Shown here piece after piece: positions 17,420 through 26,813 of a stretch of DNA of 64,000 nucleotides. The position numbers and the translations under genes were made by a program. Positions within the stretch are counted from its first letter, which is position 1, and each line of letters opens with the position of its first letter. The notes beneath the pieces were generated by a model. That model was not told the DNA's origin and did no database searches. It was given only the letters and a program-made list of their open reading frames with translations. The DNA lies in the NCBI RefSeq assembly GCF_040545875.1, contig NZ_JBEPMR010000003.1; one strand, 5' to 3'. This stretch comes from Faecalicatena_A orotica (GTDB lineage Bacteria; Bacillota; Clostridia; Lachnospirales; Lachnospiraceae).

Positions 17420-18391
17420 CTACGACCTCCCGCTTAATTCATGCCAGACTGCATGTTCATGATTAAGGAATTTTCTTACGTCAGGGGCATCTTCATTTTT
17501 TATATTTATGATAAAGTCTCCCAGATTTTCCCCTCTGTAACTTTCCATTTTCCCGCCGCATACCGTGTATTCAACCTGCAGTTCTTTTGCAATACGGCTT
17601 AATATCTTTCCTGAGTCATCATTTTTTCTCAGCATTATCTGGATATTAACACCCTCGGGAAGACTTGTAATTTCCTCATTTCCAAGAAATCTTCTGAATG
17701 CCTCAGGCTGCTTTAAAAACAATTCCTGAACATCTCCCGACTCAACTATTTTCCCGTTTTCCAGTAAGGAAACCTTCTGGCATACACTGCGGACTACCTC
17801 CATCTGGTGCGTCACCATAATTATCGTGATTCCCAGCTTTTCATTAATATCTTTCAGTAAATCTAGAATCGATTTTGTTGTAACCGGATCCAGTGCAGAT
17901 GTCGCCTCATCGCTTAATAAAATTTCCGGGTTCATAGACAGGGCTCTTGCTATTGCCGCCCTTTGCTTCTGCCCTCCGGACAAGGTGTCAGGTTTTTGTT
18001 CAAGTTTATCTGTAATACCTACAATCCCAGCCAGTTCTTTTACTCTTTTTTCTATATCATCTTTGCCGTATTTCCAGCATTTCATTGGGTAAGCAATATT
18101 TTCATATACCGTTTTTCTGCTAAGCATTGGGAAGTCCTGAAATATCATGCCTATATTTTTGCGGTATAATCTCAGCTCTTTTTTATTTAAGCCTTTAATC
18201 TCTATTCCATTCACAAGGAGCTTTCCTGCAGAATAGGTTTCCAGTCCATTGATACATCTAAGAAGAGTTGACTTTCCTGCACCGCTTTTACCTACGAGGC
18301 CATAGATTTCATGATCCATGATATTTAAACTGATATTCTTCAAGACTTCAAGCTCACCAAATGTTTTCTGTAAGTTAGTTATTTCTATCAT
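17420..18391 (-). CDS. metN: Methionine-type ABC importer ATPase MetN
   Basis: This 323-residue ATPase has the Walker A motif GKSGAGKST, the ABC signature LSGGQKQR and the Walker B motif ILLSDEAT. A C-terminal NIL domain (about 245-320) is the methionine-sensing domain typical of MetN. The start has a weak purine-rich site. It lies between metQ and metI with gaps of about 23 and 1 bases. The NIL domain implies feedback inhibition by the imported amino acid in the family. Confidence 0.94.
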   Translation of the reverse strand: MIEITNLQKTFGELEVLKNISLNIMDHEIYGLVGKSGAGKSTLLRCINGLETYSAGKLLVNGIEIKGLNKKELRLYRKNIGMIFQDFPMLSRKTVYENIAYPMKCWKYGKDDIEKRVKELAGIVGITDKLEQKPDTLSGGQKQRAAIARALSMNPEILLSDEATSALDPVTTKSILDLLKDINEKLGITIIMVTHQMEVVRSVCQKVSLLENGKIVESGDVQELFLKQPEAFRRFLGNEEITSLPEGVNIQIMLRKNDDSGKILSRIAKELQVEYTVCGGKMESYRGENLGDFIINIKNEDAPDVRKFLNHEHAVWHELSGRS

Positions 18392-18414
18392 ATTTCGGAT
18401 TCTCTCTGCATCGT

Positions 18415-19233
18415 TTATTCTACAGGCTCAAATCCTGACGAAGCAGGTACATTTGCCTTTGCTTCAGCGGAAGTATATGCCTTCATAATATCTTTTACCC
18501 AGTCTGCATTTTCATTTTCCTTCATCACACAGATTCCCTCTGCCAGACTATTATCTACAAATTTTTGAATCAGATTCTCAGTCGGATCCACCCCTGCTTC
18601 GGCCATTGTGTTAGAAGTCCCCATCAGACAGGCATATTCATCCATGTTCTTATATTTCACGTGATCCCCCTGGATAAACTCATAATTGTGTGGGTTTTCT
18701 GCAATATCGGCAATTGTAAAAAATTCTCCGGAGGATGGCTCTTCTCTTAATTTAATTACCCCTGCTGCCTGAAGCTGCTTAAGCTGTTCACTTATGTTAG
18801 AAGCATCTTCAGCAATTCCCACTTTCCCGCCATCTGGAAGCTCTTCCGGTGAGTCTGCTTTTACTGAATACAGACCCGAATAATAGTTATAAAGCTTTGG
18901 TGAAAGCATTACGATATCTGTGCCATTAGAATCATTATAATTCTCCATATATGGTTCATGCTGATATAAATTGGCATCAACACTTCCATCTGCCAATGCA
19001 CTGTTCGGCAGCACGTAATCGTTAAATACTTTGATTTCTACTTCATAACCTAATCCTTCAAGTTCTTCCTTCCCTGACTCTGCCAGATCTTTTGATACAG
19101 AGCTTGTACCTATAATAATCTTTTCCTTTTTCCCCGGAGAATTTTCAGAATCCTCTTTTTTATTACCACATCCAAATAACATGAATACCGCCAGCACGGC
19201 ACATAAAATAACAGCTACATTTTTATGTTTCAT
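18415..19233 (-). CDS. metQ: MetQ/NlpA-family substrate-binding lipoprotein
   Basis: This 272-residue lipoprotein has a signal peptide ending in the lipobox LFGC (Cys22). Family landmarks include FNDYVLPNSAL, the following DGSVDANLYQHEPY and MGTSNTMAEAG. The start has GGTGGAG upstream. It follows the URO-D gene at 19261 by 27 bases, with no terminator between them, so it belongs to the riboswitch-controlled operon. NlpA-family proteins bind methionine or its analogues; the sequence does not show whether this one prefers a methylated thioether other than methionine. Confidence 0.92.
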   Translation of the reverse strand: MKHKNVAVILCAVLAVFMLFGCGNKKEDSENSPGKKEKIIIGTSSVSKDLAESGKEELEGLGYEVEIKVFNDYVLPNSALADGSVDANLYQHEPYMENYNDSNGTDIVMLSPKLYNYYSGLYSVKADSPEELPDGGKVGIAEDASNISEQLKQLQAAGVIKLREEPSSGEFFTIADIAENPHNYEFIQGDHVKYKNMDEYACLMGTSNTMAEAGVDPTENLIQKFVDNSLAEGICVMKENENADWVKDIMKAYTSAEAKANVPASSGFEPVE

Positions 19234-19260
19234 TTCTCCACCCTTTTTCTTTCGTCTTTT

Positions 19261-20373
19261 TTATTCTATTCCTTTTGGCATTCTCCCTATTTTTGCCCCT
19301 CTCCCATATTTCCGGGCAGCATAAATGAATGCATCGACATTTTCTCTTGGAGTCCCAATCGGAACCTGACATCCTGTTCCCAGTTGATACCCCTTTGGAC
19401 TGTCCGCACATTTTTTAATACATTCTTTACAGGCAGCAACTACTTCGTCAATTGTGCCCTCCTTCATAACATCGACCGGCGGGACATTTCCAATCAACAT
19501 TACTTTATTCCCGAGTACCTCTCTTGTTTCCTTAATATCTTCACAGTTGTCTACGCTGAAAGCGGCAATATCCATGTCTCCCAGATTTCCCCATATTGGT
19601 TTTGTCTTACCACAGATATGAATTGACGGTTTCATCCCTGTAATTTTTTCCATTCCTTCGACCAGCCGGTTTAGATATGGGATGGAAAACTCATCAAACT
19701 GTTTCTTGCTCAGAATATCCATGCAGGTTACCGGGTCTGAAATCATAGCCGGAGATGGTCCAAATTCATTGCAGAATACCTCCAGCCATTTAAGCGAACA
19801 GTCTACCGTAAAGTCTAAAAGTCTTTTCAGAAGTTCAGGATTTTTCCTTGTGTCCCTTAGCAGGCCTTCCACCGGTCGGATTGCCGCTGCCGTAGATACC
19901 GGACCTGCTACACTTGTACCGATTGAGGTATCCGGGAAAATTTCTTTCAGCCTCCTGCCCCTCTCTATCAAAGGCGTCAGAACCGGATTATGATATGGAT
20001 CCGGAATCTCCATTTTTTCAAGCTTTCCATAGTCTGTAAGCACATGGCTGGCAATATGGTCAATTCCATGCTCCGGAATTGAAAGTTCAGACCCGAGTGC
20101 GGCACCGATTGTCCTTAAACCCAGTCCTACCCCGATCCCTTCCATACCAAATTCCGCTTTTTTCCTGCGTATAATCTCTGCTGCAATCTCTGGGTCGTTA
20201 TCCAACTGACTTGTCGTAAATCCAAATATATCAGCCATTGCAGGCTCATCACCCAGAAGTCCATAAGGGAGGACATCCACTTCTTCTCCTGCCATATATG
20301 CCTTCATTCGTTCTGACGGCGTCATTTCTTCCTTTTGCTCTTCCATCAAATGACGCAGTTCTATATAATCCAT
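19261..20373 (-). CDS. Uroporphyrinogen decarboxylase (URO-D)-family methyltransferase, paralogue D
   Basis: This 370-residue protein belongs to the MtaA/CmuA-type branch of the URO-D family, which moves methyl groups to or from a corrinoid protein. The zinc-ligand motif HICGKT is present near residue 260. The start is the ATG at 20371-20373 with GGAGGT 6 bases upstream; a reading five codons longer has no ribosome site. It is strongly similar along its whole length to the next gene upstream (20406), including DTRKNPE and DPVTCMD, so the two are a tandem duplication. It could be the substrate-side or the tetrahydrofolate-side enzyme; sequence alone does not decide. Confidence 0.87.
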   Translation of the reverse strand: MDYIELRHLMEEQKEEMTPSERMKAYMAGEEVDVLPYGLLGDEPAMADIFGFTTSQLDNDPEIAAEIIRRKKAEFGMEGIGVGLGLRTIGAALGSELSIPEHGIDHIASHVLTDYGKLEKMEIPDPYHNPVLTPLIERGRRLKEIFPDTSIGTSVAGPVSTAAAIRPVEGLLRDTRKNPELLKRLLDFTVDCSLKWLEVFCNEFGPSPAMISDPVTCMDILSKKQFDEFSIPYLNRLVEGMEKITGMKPSIHICGKTKPIWGNLGDMDIAAFSVDNCEDIKETREVLGNKVMLIGNVPPVDVMKEGTIDEVVAACKECIKKCADSPKGYQLGTGCQVPIGTPRENVDAFIYAARKYGRGAKIGRMPKGIE

Positions 20374-20405
20374 TTTCCACCTCCGCATTAGCCTGTACTG
20401 AACAA

Positions 20406-21527
20406 TTACCTATATTCCACTATCCCCCTTGGCATCTTCCCGATCCGCGCCCCTTTCCCATACTTTCTGGCTGCATAGATAAACGCCTCTACATTCGCCT
20501 TCGGGGTCCCGATGGGCAGCTGGCACCCAGTATTCAGTATGAAACCTGCCGGGCTGTCTGCACATTTTTCCAGACACTCTCTGCAGGATGCTATGACTTC
20601 ATCAATCGTCCCTTCTTTCATAACATCCACCGGGGGCACATTTCCCGCGATCCGCATTCTGTCTCCCACAGCCTCTTTTGCCTCGGAAAGGTCTTCACAG
20701 TTATCGATGCTGAAAGAAAAGAGGCCTGCATCTGCCAGATCCTTCCAAATAGGACTTGTCTTTCCACAGATATGTGCCCCGGGCCTTGAACCCATAATGC
20801 TTTCGGTCCCATCGATTAATTTCTTTATGTAAGGCAGGGAATATTCATCAAACTGCTTTTTACTGATGACATCCATGCAGGTCACAGGATCCGAAAAATT
20901 AGTCCCAACCGGACCGAACTCATGATAAAATGCCTCGAACCATTTCAGGGAACACTCCACCGTGAGATTTAGTAATTTGTGAAGCATCTCCGGGTTCTTC
21001 CTTGTATCTTTTAGTACCATTTCCACAGGCCGGACGGCAATTGCAGTAGACATTGGCCCTGCTACACTTGTTGTCATACTAATATCCGGGAAACGGTCTT
21101 TCAGGCGTTTGGCGCTTTCGAGAATGGGTGCCAGCACGGGATTCTTATATGGGTCTGTCACCTCTAATTTATCAAAATCTGCATAATCTTTTAGCACATG
21201 CTCTTCTACATAATCAATGCCGTGTTCCGGTGCGCAGAGCTTTGACCCTAGCGCCCCGCCGATGGTTTTAAGTCCAAGACCGACATTAAAACTGTCCAGC
21301 CCGAATTCCTTCTTCCTTCTTAAGATGACCTCACTTTTTACTTCGAAGTCTTTCGCAAACTGTGTTGTAGTAAACCCGAATATGTCTGCCATCGCAGGAT
21401 CTGGTGCCTGGAGAGTATATGGAATATAATCCACCTCTTCCCCCGCATTATAGGCTTTCATTCTTTCCGCTGCAGTCATTTCATCCTTCTGGTCTTTCAT
21501 CAACCTTCTCAGTTCTTCATAATCCAT
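20406..21527 (-). CDS. URO-D-family methyltransferase, paralogue C
   Basis: This 373-residue URO-D-family protein has the zinc motif HICGKTSPIW and shares DTRKNPE, DPVTCMD and SKKQFDEYS-type segments with its neighbour at 19261. The start has AGAGGAAA upstream. It is 13 bases after the corrinoid reactivase gene. A tandem pair of such enzymes beside one corrinoid protein suggests two methyl donors, or a donor and an acceptor enzyme, sharing one carrier. Confidence 0.87.
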   Translation of the reverse strand: MDYEELRRLMKDQKDEMTAAERMKAYNAGEEVDYIPYTLQAPDPAMADIFGFTTTQFAKDFEVKSEVILRRKKEFGLDSFNVGLGLKTIGGALGSKLCAPEHGIDYVEEHVLKDYADFDKLEVTDPYKNPVLAPILESAKRLKDRFPDISMTTSVAGPMSTAIAVRPVEMVLKDTRKNPEMLHKLLNLTVECSLKWFEAFYHEFGPVGTNFSDPVTCMDVISKKQFDEYSLPYIKKLIDGTESIMGSRPGAHICGKTSPIWKDLADAGLFSFSIDNCEDLSEAKEAVGDRMRIAGNVPPVDVMKEGTIDEVIASCRECLEKCADSPAGFILNTGCQLPIGTPKANVEAFIYAARKYGKGARIGKMPRGIVEYR

Positions 21528-21539
21528 ATCTGTTTCCTC

Positions 21540-23138
21540 TCAAATCACCGGAAAAATCATACTTTCCGCGAATATTCTTTCATAGTTATCTGTTTCTGCC
21601 AGTTCCATATATTCCATCCGCTCTGCCAGTTCTTCCATCTCATGTTTCACTTGTTCCGATAAAAGAGTCATACAGGCACCCGTTTTCGAAGAATTGCCGA
21701 CATACACAAGCCGGTCCCTGACAGCCTCCGGCAGGATTCCTGCCCCTGTTAAAGAATCTGCCGGAAGATGTGCGCCAAACTGTCCTGCAATCATCACTTT
21801 GTCCAAATCTTCCATATTGATCCGGGCTTTTGCAAGAAGCGCTTTGAATCCTGAGAGGATCGCCCCTTTTGCCAGCTGTACCTGTCTGACATCCCCCTGG
21901 GTGACAAGGAGTTCCGGTTGTTTTTGAAGTACAAACTCCCGCTTTGTCCCGTCCATGCGTATCATTTCAGAGCGGTAATCATCTTCGTCCAGTTTTTCCT
22001 TTTTTATAAAGACGCCTGTCTTTTTGACAATTCCGGTCTTCAGAAGTTCTTTCACCACCGACAGGATTCCACTTCCGCACAGGCCTGCCGCTTCCTGACC
22101 GCCAATCGTCTTCAGCAGGATTCCCTCTTCTGTGATCCTTACCTCTTCCACAGCTCCTTCCGCGGCCCTCATCCCAGAGCTGATATTCATCCCCTCCAGC
22201 GCCGGACCCGCAGCACAAGAACAGCACAGGAGCCTTCCATTACCTGCAAGCACAATTTCCCCATTGGTCCCGATATCAATAAACAGGACATTTCCTTTTT
22301 CTTTCTGAAGCTGGCAGACATAGGTTCCTGCCACAATGTCTGCCCCTATATAAGCAGAGACTTGAGGCAGACAGTACAGTGTGGCATCCTCCGGCAATTC
22401 TAGTCCGATTTCCCGTGCCATCAGTCTTCTGGCGTTCACAAATTCCGGCTTATATGGAGCCCTTCCGATGGACCTTGCATCCACTCCCAGAAGCATATGC
22501 ATCATCGTACAGTTGGCAGCTACATCAATCTCTTTTATCTTCTCTTTCTCAACAGCCGCTTTCTGACAGACTTCATCAATCATAGCATTCAGGGAATCGA
22601 CAATTGCCTTCTGCAGTTCCCCGATTCCGCTGTCAGGGTGGTTATATTCATAAGTAATTCTTGTCAGGACATCCAGTCCAAAATGCTTCTGTGCATTAAT
22701 CATGGAAGCGTTGGCAACCTCTTCTCCTGCCGCAAGGTCTACCAGTGCCGTCACTACTGTTGTGGTTCCTATGTCAACTGCAAGCCCATATCCGGATGCA
22801 AATGTATCTCTCTGGAAATCCGGCATAAAACCGTGTGTCAGAACCTTATGGCTGCGTTCTTTTTGAAGAAGTTCCGCCTCTGCTTCCCCATGTACCTCTG
22901 TCATGCAGGACAGGCGGATTCCTGTCTGAACCTCTTCCGGCTTCAACAGCTTCTTTTCCGTCTCTGACATCGGGGAGAAGCTGCCGCCAAGTATCCTGAC
23001 CCTGCATTTCCCGCAGATTCCTGTCCCGTTACACGGGTTATCTACAAAGACACCCGCATCCAGAAGAACTTTGAGAAGGTTTGCCCCCTCGGCACAGCAG
23101 ATTCTCCTTCCGGTCTGTTTGATGGTGACTGACGCCAT
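21540..23138 (-). CDS. Corrinoid reductive activator (RACo-like, 2Fe-2S plus ASKHA)
   Basis: This 532-residue protein restores inactive Co(II) corrinoid to Co(I) using ATP. The N-terminal ferredoxin domain shows the 2Fe-2S pattern CNGTGICGKC followed by a later Cys in RLSCM. The middle and C-terminal parts form an actin-like ATPase (AVDIGTTTVV near residue 125, DIGTNGEIVL near 300), the DUF4445 region of RACo proteins. The start is the ATG at 23136-23138, where GGAGG is 9 bases upstream; the ATG three codons earlier abuts that site. It begins 1 base after the previous gene, implying coupled translation with the methyltransferase. Confidence 0.92.
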   Translation of the reverse strand: MASVTIKQTGRRICCAEGANLLKVLLDAGVFVDNPCNGTGICGKCRVRILGGSFSPMSETEKKLLKPEEVQTGIRLSCMTEVHGEAEAELLQKERSHKVLTHGFMPDFQRDTFASGYGLAVDIGTTTVVTALVDLAAGEEVANASMINAQKHFGLDVLTRITYEYNHPDSGIGELQKAIVDSLNAMIDEVCQKAAVEKEKIKEIDVAANCTMMHMLLGVDARSIGRAPYKPEFVNARRLMAREIGLELPEDATLYCLPQVSAYIGADIVAGTYVCQLQKEKGNVLFIDIGTNGEIVLAGNGRLLCCSCAAGPALEGMNISSGMRAAEGAVEEVRITEEGILLKTIGGQEAAGLCGSGILSVVKELLKTGIVKKTGVFIKKEKLDEDDYRSEMIRMDGTKREFVLQKQPELLVTQGDVRQVQLAKGAILSGFKALLAKARINMEDLDKVMIAGQFGAHLPADSLTGAGILPEAVRDRLVYVGNSSKTGACMTLLSEQVKHEMEELAERMEYMELAETDNYERIFAESMIFPVI

Positions 23139-23139
23139 A

Positions 23140-24156
23140 TTATGCATCCTCCTTCAGACATTCAAGAATTGCCTGTACATTTGCAAGCGGGGATTTCATT
23201 CCCAGCCCACAGGCCGGTGAGATAATGTCAGACCCGCTGTTAACGCATCCTCTGGTCAGCATCTTTACACGGTCCGGATCACCGAATTCCAGAGCATAAG
23301 TGCTTACATTCCCCATCAGGACCCGTTCCTTTAAATGCTCTTTCGCCTCTTTCATAGATACGACCGAGTCAAAGCTTAATGCGCTGCTTCTGACTTCATT
23401 AACCTCTTTATAAACAGTGCTCATCTGTCCGCATATATGGACAATAGTCCCCATCTTTTCTTCCTGCAGGGCATCCAGCAGTTTATTAATATATGTTACG
23501 GCAAATTCCCGAAAATATTTTGGTCCCAGAATCTCTCCGGTTCCGCTTGGGTCAGAAATCGCAATCACATCGGCTCCGGCCTCAATCTGGGCCCGCCCGA
23601 ACACAATCAGCTGATCCGTAATAAATTCCATATATTCATGGGCCTCTTTGTTCTTCCTGCGCAACTCTTTATAGAAAACCACCGGTTCCATGACCGATCC
23701 TGCCGTACTGACTGGTCCCGTCAGATTCCCTACAACAGGGACCTCACCAGTTCCATTTTTTAAGATATGTATTGCGTCCAGAACTACTTTTGCCCTTCCC
23801 CCTTTTAGATTCACCGGTCTCAGCTTTTTCCAGTCGCACACACTTTCAATGGCATATTCTGTGACATGGGGCTCATAGACCTCAGAACCCATACTGACCT
23901 TTGCCCCCATCTCCTCTGCCTCCACCGTCATACAGAAAGGAACGCCGTAATTCTCAAAACATCCTTTTTCATAAACAGCTCTTGCAAGAGCCGCCATTTG
24001 ACCTGCATCGCTATGGGCACGGGGCAGATAGACTGAAATCTCATCCATCAGCTGGGCCGTGACCATATTCATCATGCCGCCCGGGCAGATACAGGGCGGC
24101 CGGTCCGGCTTCCCGCCGCTTAACGCGCATTGTAACCGTTCTTTTGGAGTCAACAT
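23140..24156 (-). CDS. URO-D-family methyltransferase, paralogue B (MtaA/CmuA-like)
   Basis: This 338-residue methyltransferase of the MtaA/CmuA family starts MLTPKERL, as family members often do. It has the zinc motif HICGQM near residue 240 and the C-terminal ACGLGMKSP stretch that supplies another Cys ligand. It lies 10 bases after the corrinoid protein gene, which makes it the best candidate for the direct partner of that carrier. The direction of methyl transfer cannot be read from sequence. Confidence 0.88.
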   Translation of the reverse strand: MLTPKERLQCALSGGKPDRPPCICPGGMMNMVTAQLMDEISVYLPRAHSDAGQMAALARAVYEKGCFENYGVPFCMTVEAEEMGAKVSMGSEVYEPHVTEYAIESVCDWKKLRPVNLKGGRAKVVLDAIHILKNGTGEVPVVGNLTGPVSTAGSVMEPVVFYKELRRKNKEAHEYMEFITDQLIVFGRAQIEAGADVIAISDPSGTGEILGPKYFREFAVTYINKLLDALQEEKMGTIVHICGQMSTVYKEVNEVRSSALSFDSVVSMKEAKEHLKERVLMGNVSTYALEFGDPDRVKMLTRGCVNSGSDIISPACGLGMKSPLANVQAILECLKEDA

Positions 24157-24166
24157 CTCACGCCCC

Positions 24167-24817
24167 CTATGCGATACTTAATAATCTTTTTGCCAGTTTT
24201 ACAGCCTCAACCGCATTCTGGGAGTATCCGTCAGCACCTATTTTATCTGCATATTTCTGGGAAATCGGACCTCCTCCGATCATCACTTTTACTTTGTCAC
24301 GAAGCTGTTCCTCCTCCAAGAGGTGGATCACGGTCTCCATTCCACCCATAGTAGTCGTCATCAGCGTGGACATGCATATAAGTTCTGCATTCTGCTCTCT
24401 GGCGGTATCCACAAATTTCTGCAGCGGTACATCTCTCCCGAGGTCTATCATGTCAAAGCCTGCCGTTTCCATCATGATTTTGACAAGATTCTTGCCGATG
24501 TCATGTGTATCACCTTCCACAACGCCAATGACACCTTTCTTCTTAGCCTCGCCCTCTTCCGGCAGATGAGGTCTTAAGACATCAAGCCCTGCATACATTG
24601 CATCAGAACAGAGAAGTACATCTGTCACAAAATATTCTTCATCCTCGTAAAGCTGGCTTGCTTTGTTCATACCCTCCACGAGCCCATGCATGATCCCGTC
24701 AAATGCCGGATATCCCGCTTCAAGATATTCCCGGGCAGTTTCTTCTGCCTCCTCTTCCTCCATTTCAACAACACACTCTGCCAGTTTTGCTAATAATTCT
24801 TCTTTTGATTTTGCCAT
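24167..24817 (-). CDS. Corrinoid (B12-binding) protein of MtaC/MttC type
   Basis: This 216-residue protein is the methyl carrier. An N-terminal helical cap (about 1-85) is followed by a B12-binding Rossmann domain whose cobalt-ligating signature D-x-H-x-x-G is seen as DTHDIG near residue 105. Later landmarks are DLGRDVP and a GG pair in MIGGGPIS. The start has GGAGG upstream. It is the only corrinoid protein in the operon, so all four URO-D paralogues presumably share it. It is reactivated by the RACo-like protein encoded two genes downstream. Confidence 0.95.
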   Translation of the reverse strand: MAKSKEELLAKLAECVVEMEEEEAEETAREYLEAGYPAFDGIMHGLVEGMNKASQLYEDEEYFVTDVLLCSDAMYAGLDVLRPHLPEEGEAKKKGVIGVVEGDTHDIGKNLVKIMMETAGFDMIDLGRDVPLQKFVDTAREQNAELICMSTLMTTTMGGMETVIHLLEEEQLRDKVKVMIGGGPISQKYADKIGADGYSQNAVEAVKLAKRLLSIA

Positions 24818-24835
24818 CTTCTTTTCCTCCGCCTT

Positions 24836-25705
24836 TTATAAGAGTTTTACCTCTTTTATTTTTCCATTTTCCAATGTATAATGGACATTTTTAATACACA
24901 TCTGACCCACAAGATCCACTTTCCCGATGACCTCTGCACAGGCCTTCCCGTATTCCATAGGACCCGTCAGTGAAACATCTGACAATACTGCTTTTCCTGT
25001 TCCAAGCAGGGCGAAAGTCGTCTTCGGACAGAGCAGAAGAAGTGTTTCTTTCCCCAGTTCCGCCCTCGCTTTCTTTAGAAATTCATATGTAAAATCCTCC
25101 ACGACCTGACCGGCCATCTTCGGTCCAAGGATGTTTACCCCTCCTGATGAATCCGCATAACTTATCATATCTGCCCCATAATCTTGTGCTTCCTTCATAA
25201 ACTTTAAGATTTCATTACCAAGTTTCCAGAAGACTTCCTTCATCAGCTCCGGTTTTTTCCGCATTCCTTTGAAGACATATCTGGCATCAATCAATACATT
25301 CAGTATCGTAAAAGGCCCTGACACCTGAAGCACAACGTGTTCTCCCTGCTCCCTAAGAGCCTTACAGACAAGAAGAACCTCATGGATTCTCCCCTGTGAA
25401 AAATCAATTTCCGGAAGCTTAAGCAATTCCTCCGGCGAATTGCAGATGTATTCCTTCGCCCTCGGCCCTGTCTTGTCATTACCGTAATTGATGATTCCCC
25501 CCAACGCTTCTGCCTCTACGGTATGGCAGAAAGGAAGCTCACAAAAAGATGCCCCGTCATGCTCTTTCAGAGCTTTAGACAAACGGGACATCGTCTCCTG
25601 GTGCATGTAAGCGTCAGGGAATTCCAAGCCCAGCCCCCCGGTAACTTCTGAACTAATACCTGCTGAATTATCATATGTACATTCAAAATCCTTGATTTCG
25701 CCCAT
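24836..25705 (-). CDS. URO-D-family protein with altered zinc motif, paralogue A
   Basis: This 289-residue protein is shorter than its three relatives in the operon. It keeps the URO-D fold landmarks (for example ISYADSSGG, where methyltransferases have SDPSG-like segments), but where they have His-x-Cys-Gly it reads LLLLCPKT, so the histidine is missing. It also begins with a non-canonical N-terminus. It may be a substrate-specific MT1, an accessory chaperone or an inactive paralogue. The start has GGGAGG 8 bases upstream. It sits 3 bases after the CobW gene. Confidence 0.8.
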   Translation of the reverse strand: MGEIKDFECTYDNSAGISSEVTGGLGLEFPDAYMHQETMSRLSKALKEHDGASFCELPFCHTVEAEALGGIINYGNDKTGPRAKEYICNSPEELLKLPEIDFSQGRIHEVLLVCKALREQGEHVVLQVSGPFTILNVLIDARYVFKGMRKKPELMKEVFWKLGNEILKFMKEAQDYGADMISYADSSGGVNILGPKMAGQVVEDFTYEFLKKARAELGKETLLLLCPKTTFALLGTGKAVLSDVSLTGPMEYGKACAEVIGKVDLVGQMCIKNVHYTLENGKIKEVKLL

Positions 25706-25708
25706 TTC

Positions 25709-26698
25709 TTATTCCTCCCTTGTCATTTTTCTTTTACACCCGTCAGCCGATGCAGGATATTTGATATCTCTGTTTTTAAACAGAACACGCAGCGCCCTTT
25801 TATTCAGCCCGCATCCAATGATGATGATCCTATTCTTTTGTGGATGCCCGGTGCCTTTCCAGCTGTATGGCTCATACCCGCTGGCTGACGGTGTATAATC
25901 AAAATGAACCTGCCTGCCATCCTTCAGGCTGACGATTCCCTTGGCCCTCAGCACCTTTCCGTATCCTTCTTTTTTTACTTCCTTCAAAATCCCCTCAAGT
26001 TCTTCTTCCGTCATATCCTCAGAGTTTTTAATTGCTACGCTGGTAAAAACCCGGTCTGCCGGCAGGACGTCTGCAGCGATTTCATTTGGACTGTCCCCAT
26101 AATCTTCTGTCATGCGGATAAGTTCTTCAAGCGCCTCATCCTCCATCTTCCGGAAGTCCCCTTCATACAGAATTGCATGCGGATTAAATTCTTTCAGGCA
26201 CTCCGTCTGGGTTCTTTTTTCTTCCGCTGTCAGTTCATGCACATGACTGAGGAAGATCAGTCTTGCATGCCGGATCTGATCCAAATAAAACGCTCCGAAA
26301 CAATCTGCATATTCGTCCAAAGTAGTAATATCTACTATCGTAATCAGTTTTGTAACTTTAAGGCTGACACCGTCTTTCTCCCCTGCCTTGTTACAGGCTT
26401 TTATAATATCTGAAAGCCTGCCTGCACCGGACGGTTCAATGATAATCCGGTCCGGATGAAACGTCTCTGCAATCTCCCCGATCGCGCTTCTGAAGTCAAG
26501 TGCAAGGCTGCAGCAGATACATCCGGCGTAAATCTCACGAACAGGGATGCCTTCATGCCTGATCAACTCCCCGTCCAGCCCGGTCTCCCCGAATTCATTC
26601 TCAATAACTACGGTACGCCCCCCGAGAAGAGGGATGTACTTGTTCAGGAAGGTCGTTTTTCCTGCTCCTAAAAATCCTGAAATAATCTGTATTTCCAT
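25709..26698 (-). CDS. CobW/COG0523-family GTPase
   Basis: This 329-residue P-loop GTPase has the nucleotide motif GFLGAGKTT at the N-terminus, the metal-binding motif GCICC near residue 62, and a CobW C-terminal domain (about 240-310). COG0523 proteins insert or traffic metals (Zn, Co, Ni). As first gene after the cobalamin riboswitch and its terminator, it is expressed when cobalamin is scarce. A role in delivering cobalt, or the zinc that URO-D methyltransferases need, fits the context, but neither is shown. The start has TGGAG 8 bases upstream. Confidence 0.9.
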   Translation of the reverse strand: MEIQIISGFLGAGKTTFLNKYIPLLGGRTVVIENEFGETGLDGELIRHEGIPVREIYAGCICCSLALDFRSAIGEIAETFHPDRIIIEPSGAGRLSDIIKACNKAGEKDGVSLKVTKLITIVDITTLDEYADCFGAFYLDQIRHARLIFLSHVHELTAEEKRTQTECLKEFNPHAILYEGDFRKMEDEALEELIRMTEDYGDSPNEIAADVLPADRVFTSVAIKNSEDMTEEELEGILKEVKKEGYGKVLRAKGIVSLKDGRQVHFDYTPSASGYEPYSWKGTGHPQKNRIIIIGCGLNKRALRVLFKNRDIKYPASADGCKRKMTREE

Positions 26699-26758
26699 TT
26701 AAATCTCCATTCTTCCCAAATAGTCCGGTAGCCTTTCTGCAAAGAATAAAAAAGGTGC

Positions 26759-26787
26759 AAAAAAAGACAGCGTAATCGCTGTCTTTT
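26759..26787 (-). terminator. Terminator of the cobalamin riboswitch
   Basis: A perfect 11-bp stem (26762-26772 with 26777-26787) with a 4-base loop is followed by a U run on the minus strand. It lies between the riboswitch aptamer and the CobW start, so it is the expression platform. Confidence 0.85.
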
Positions 26788-26813
26788 CCCCACCGAAAAA
26801 ATCCCATTCATAT

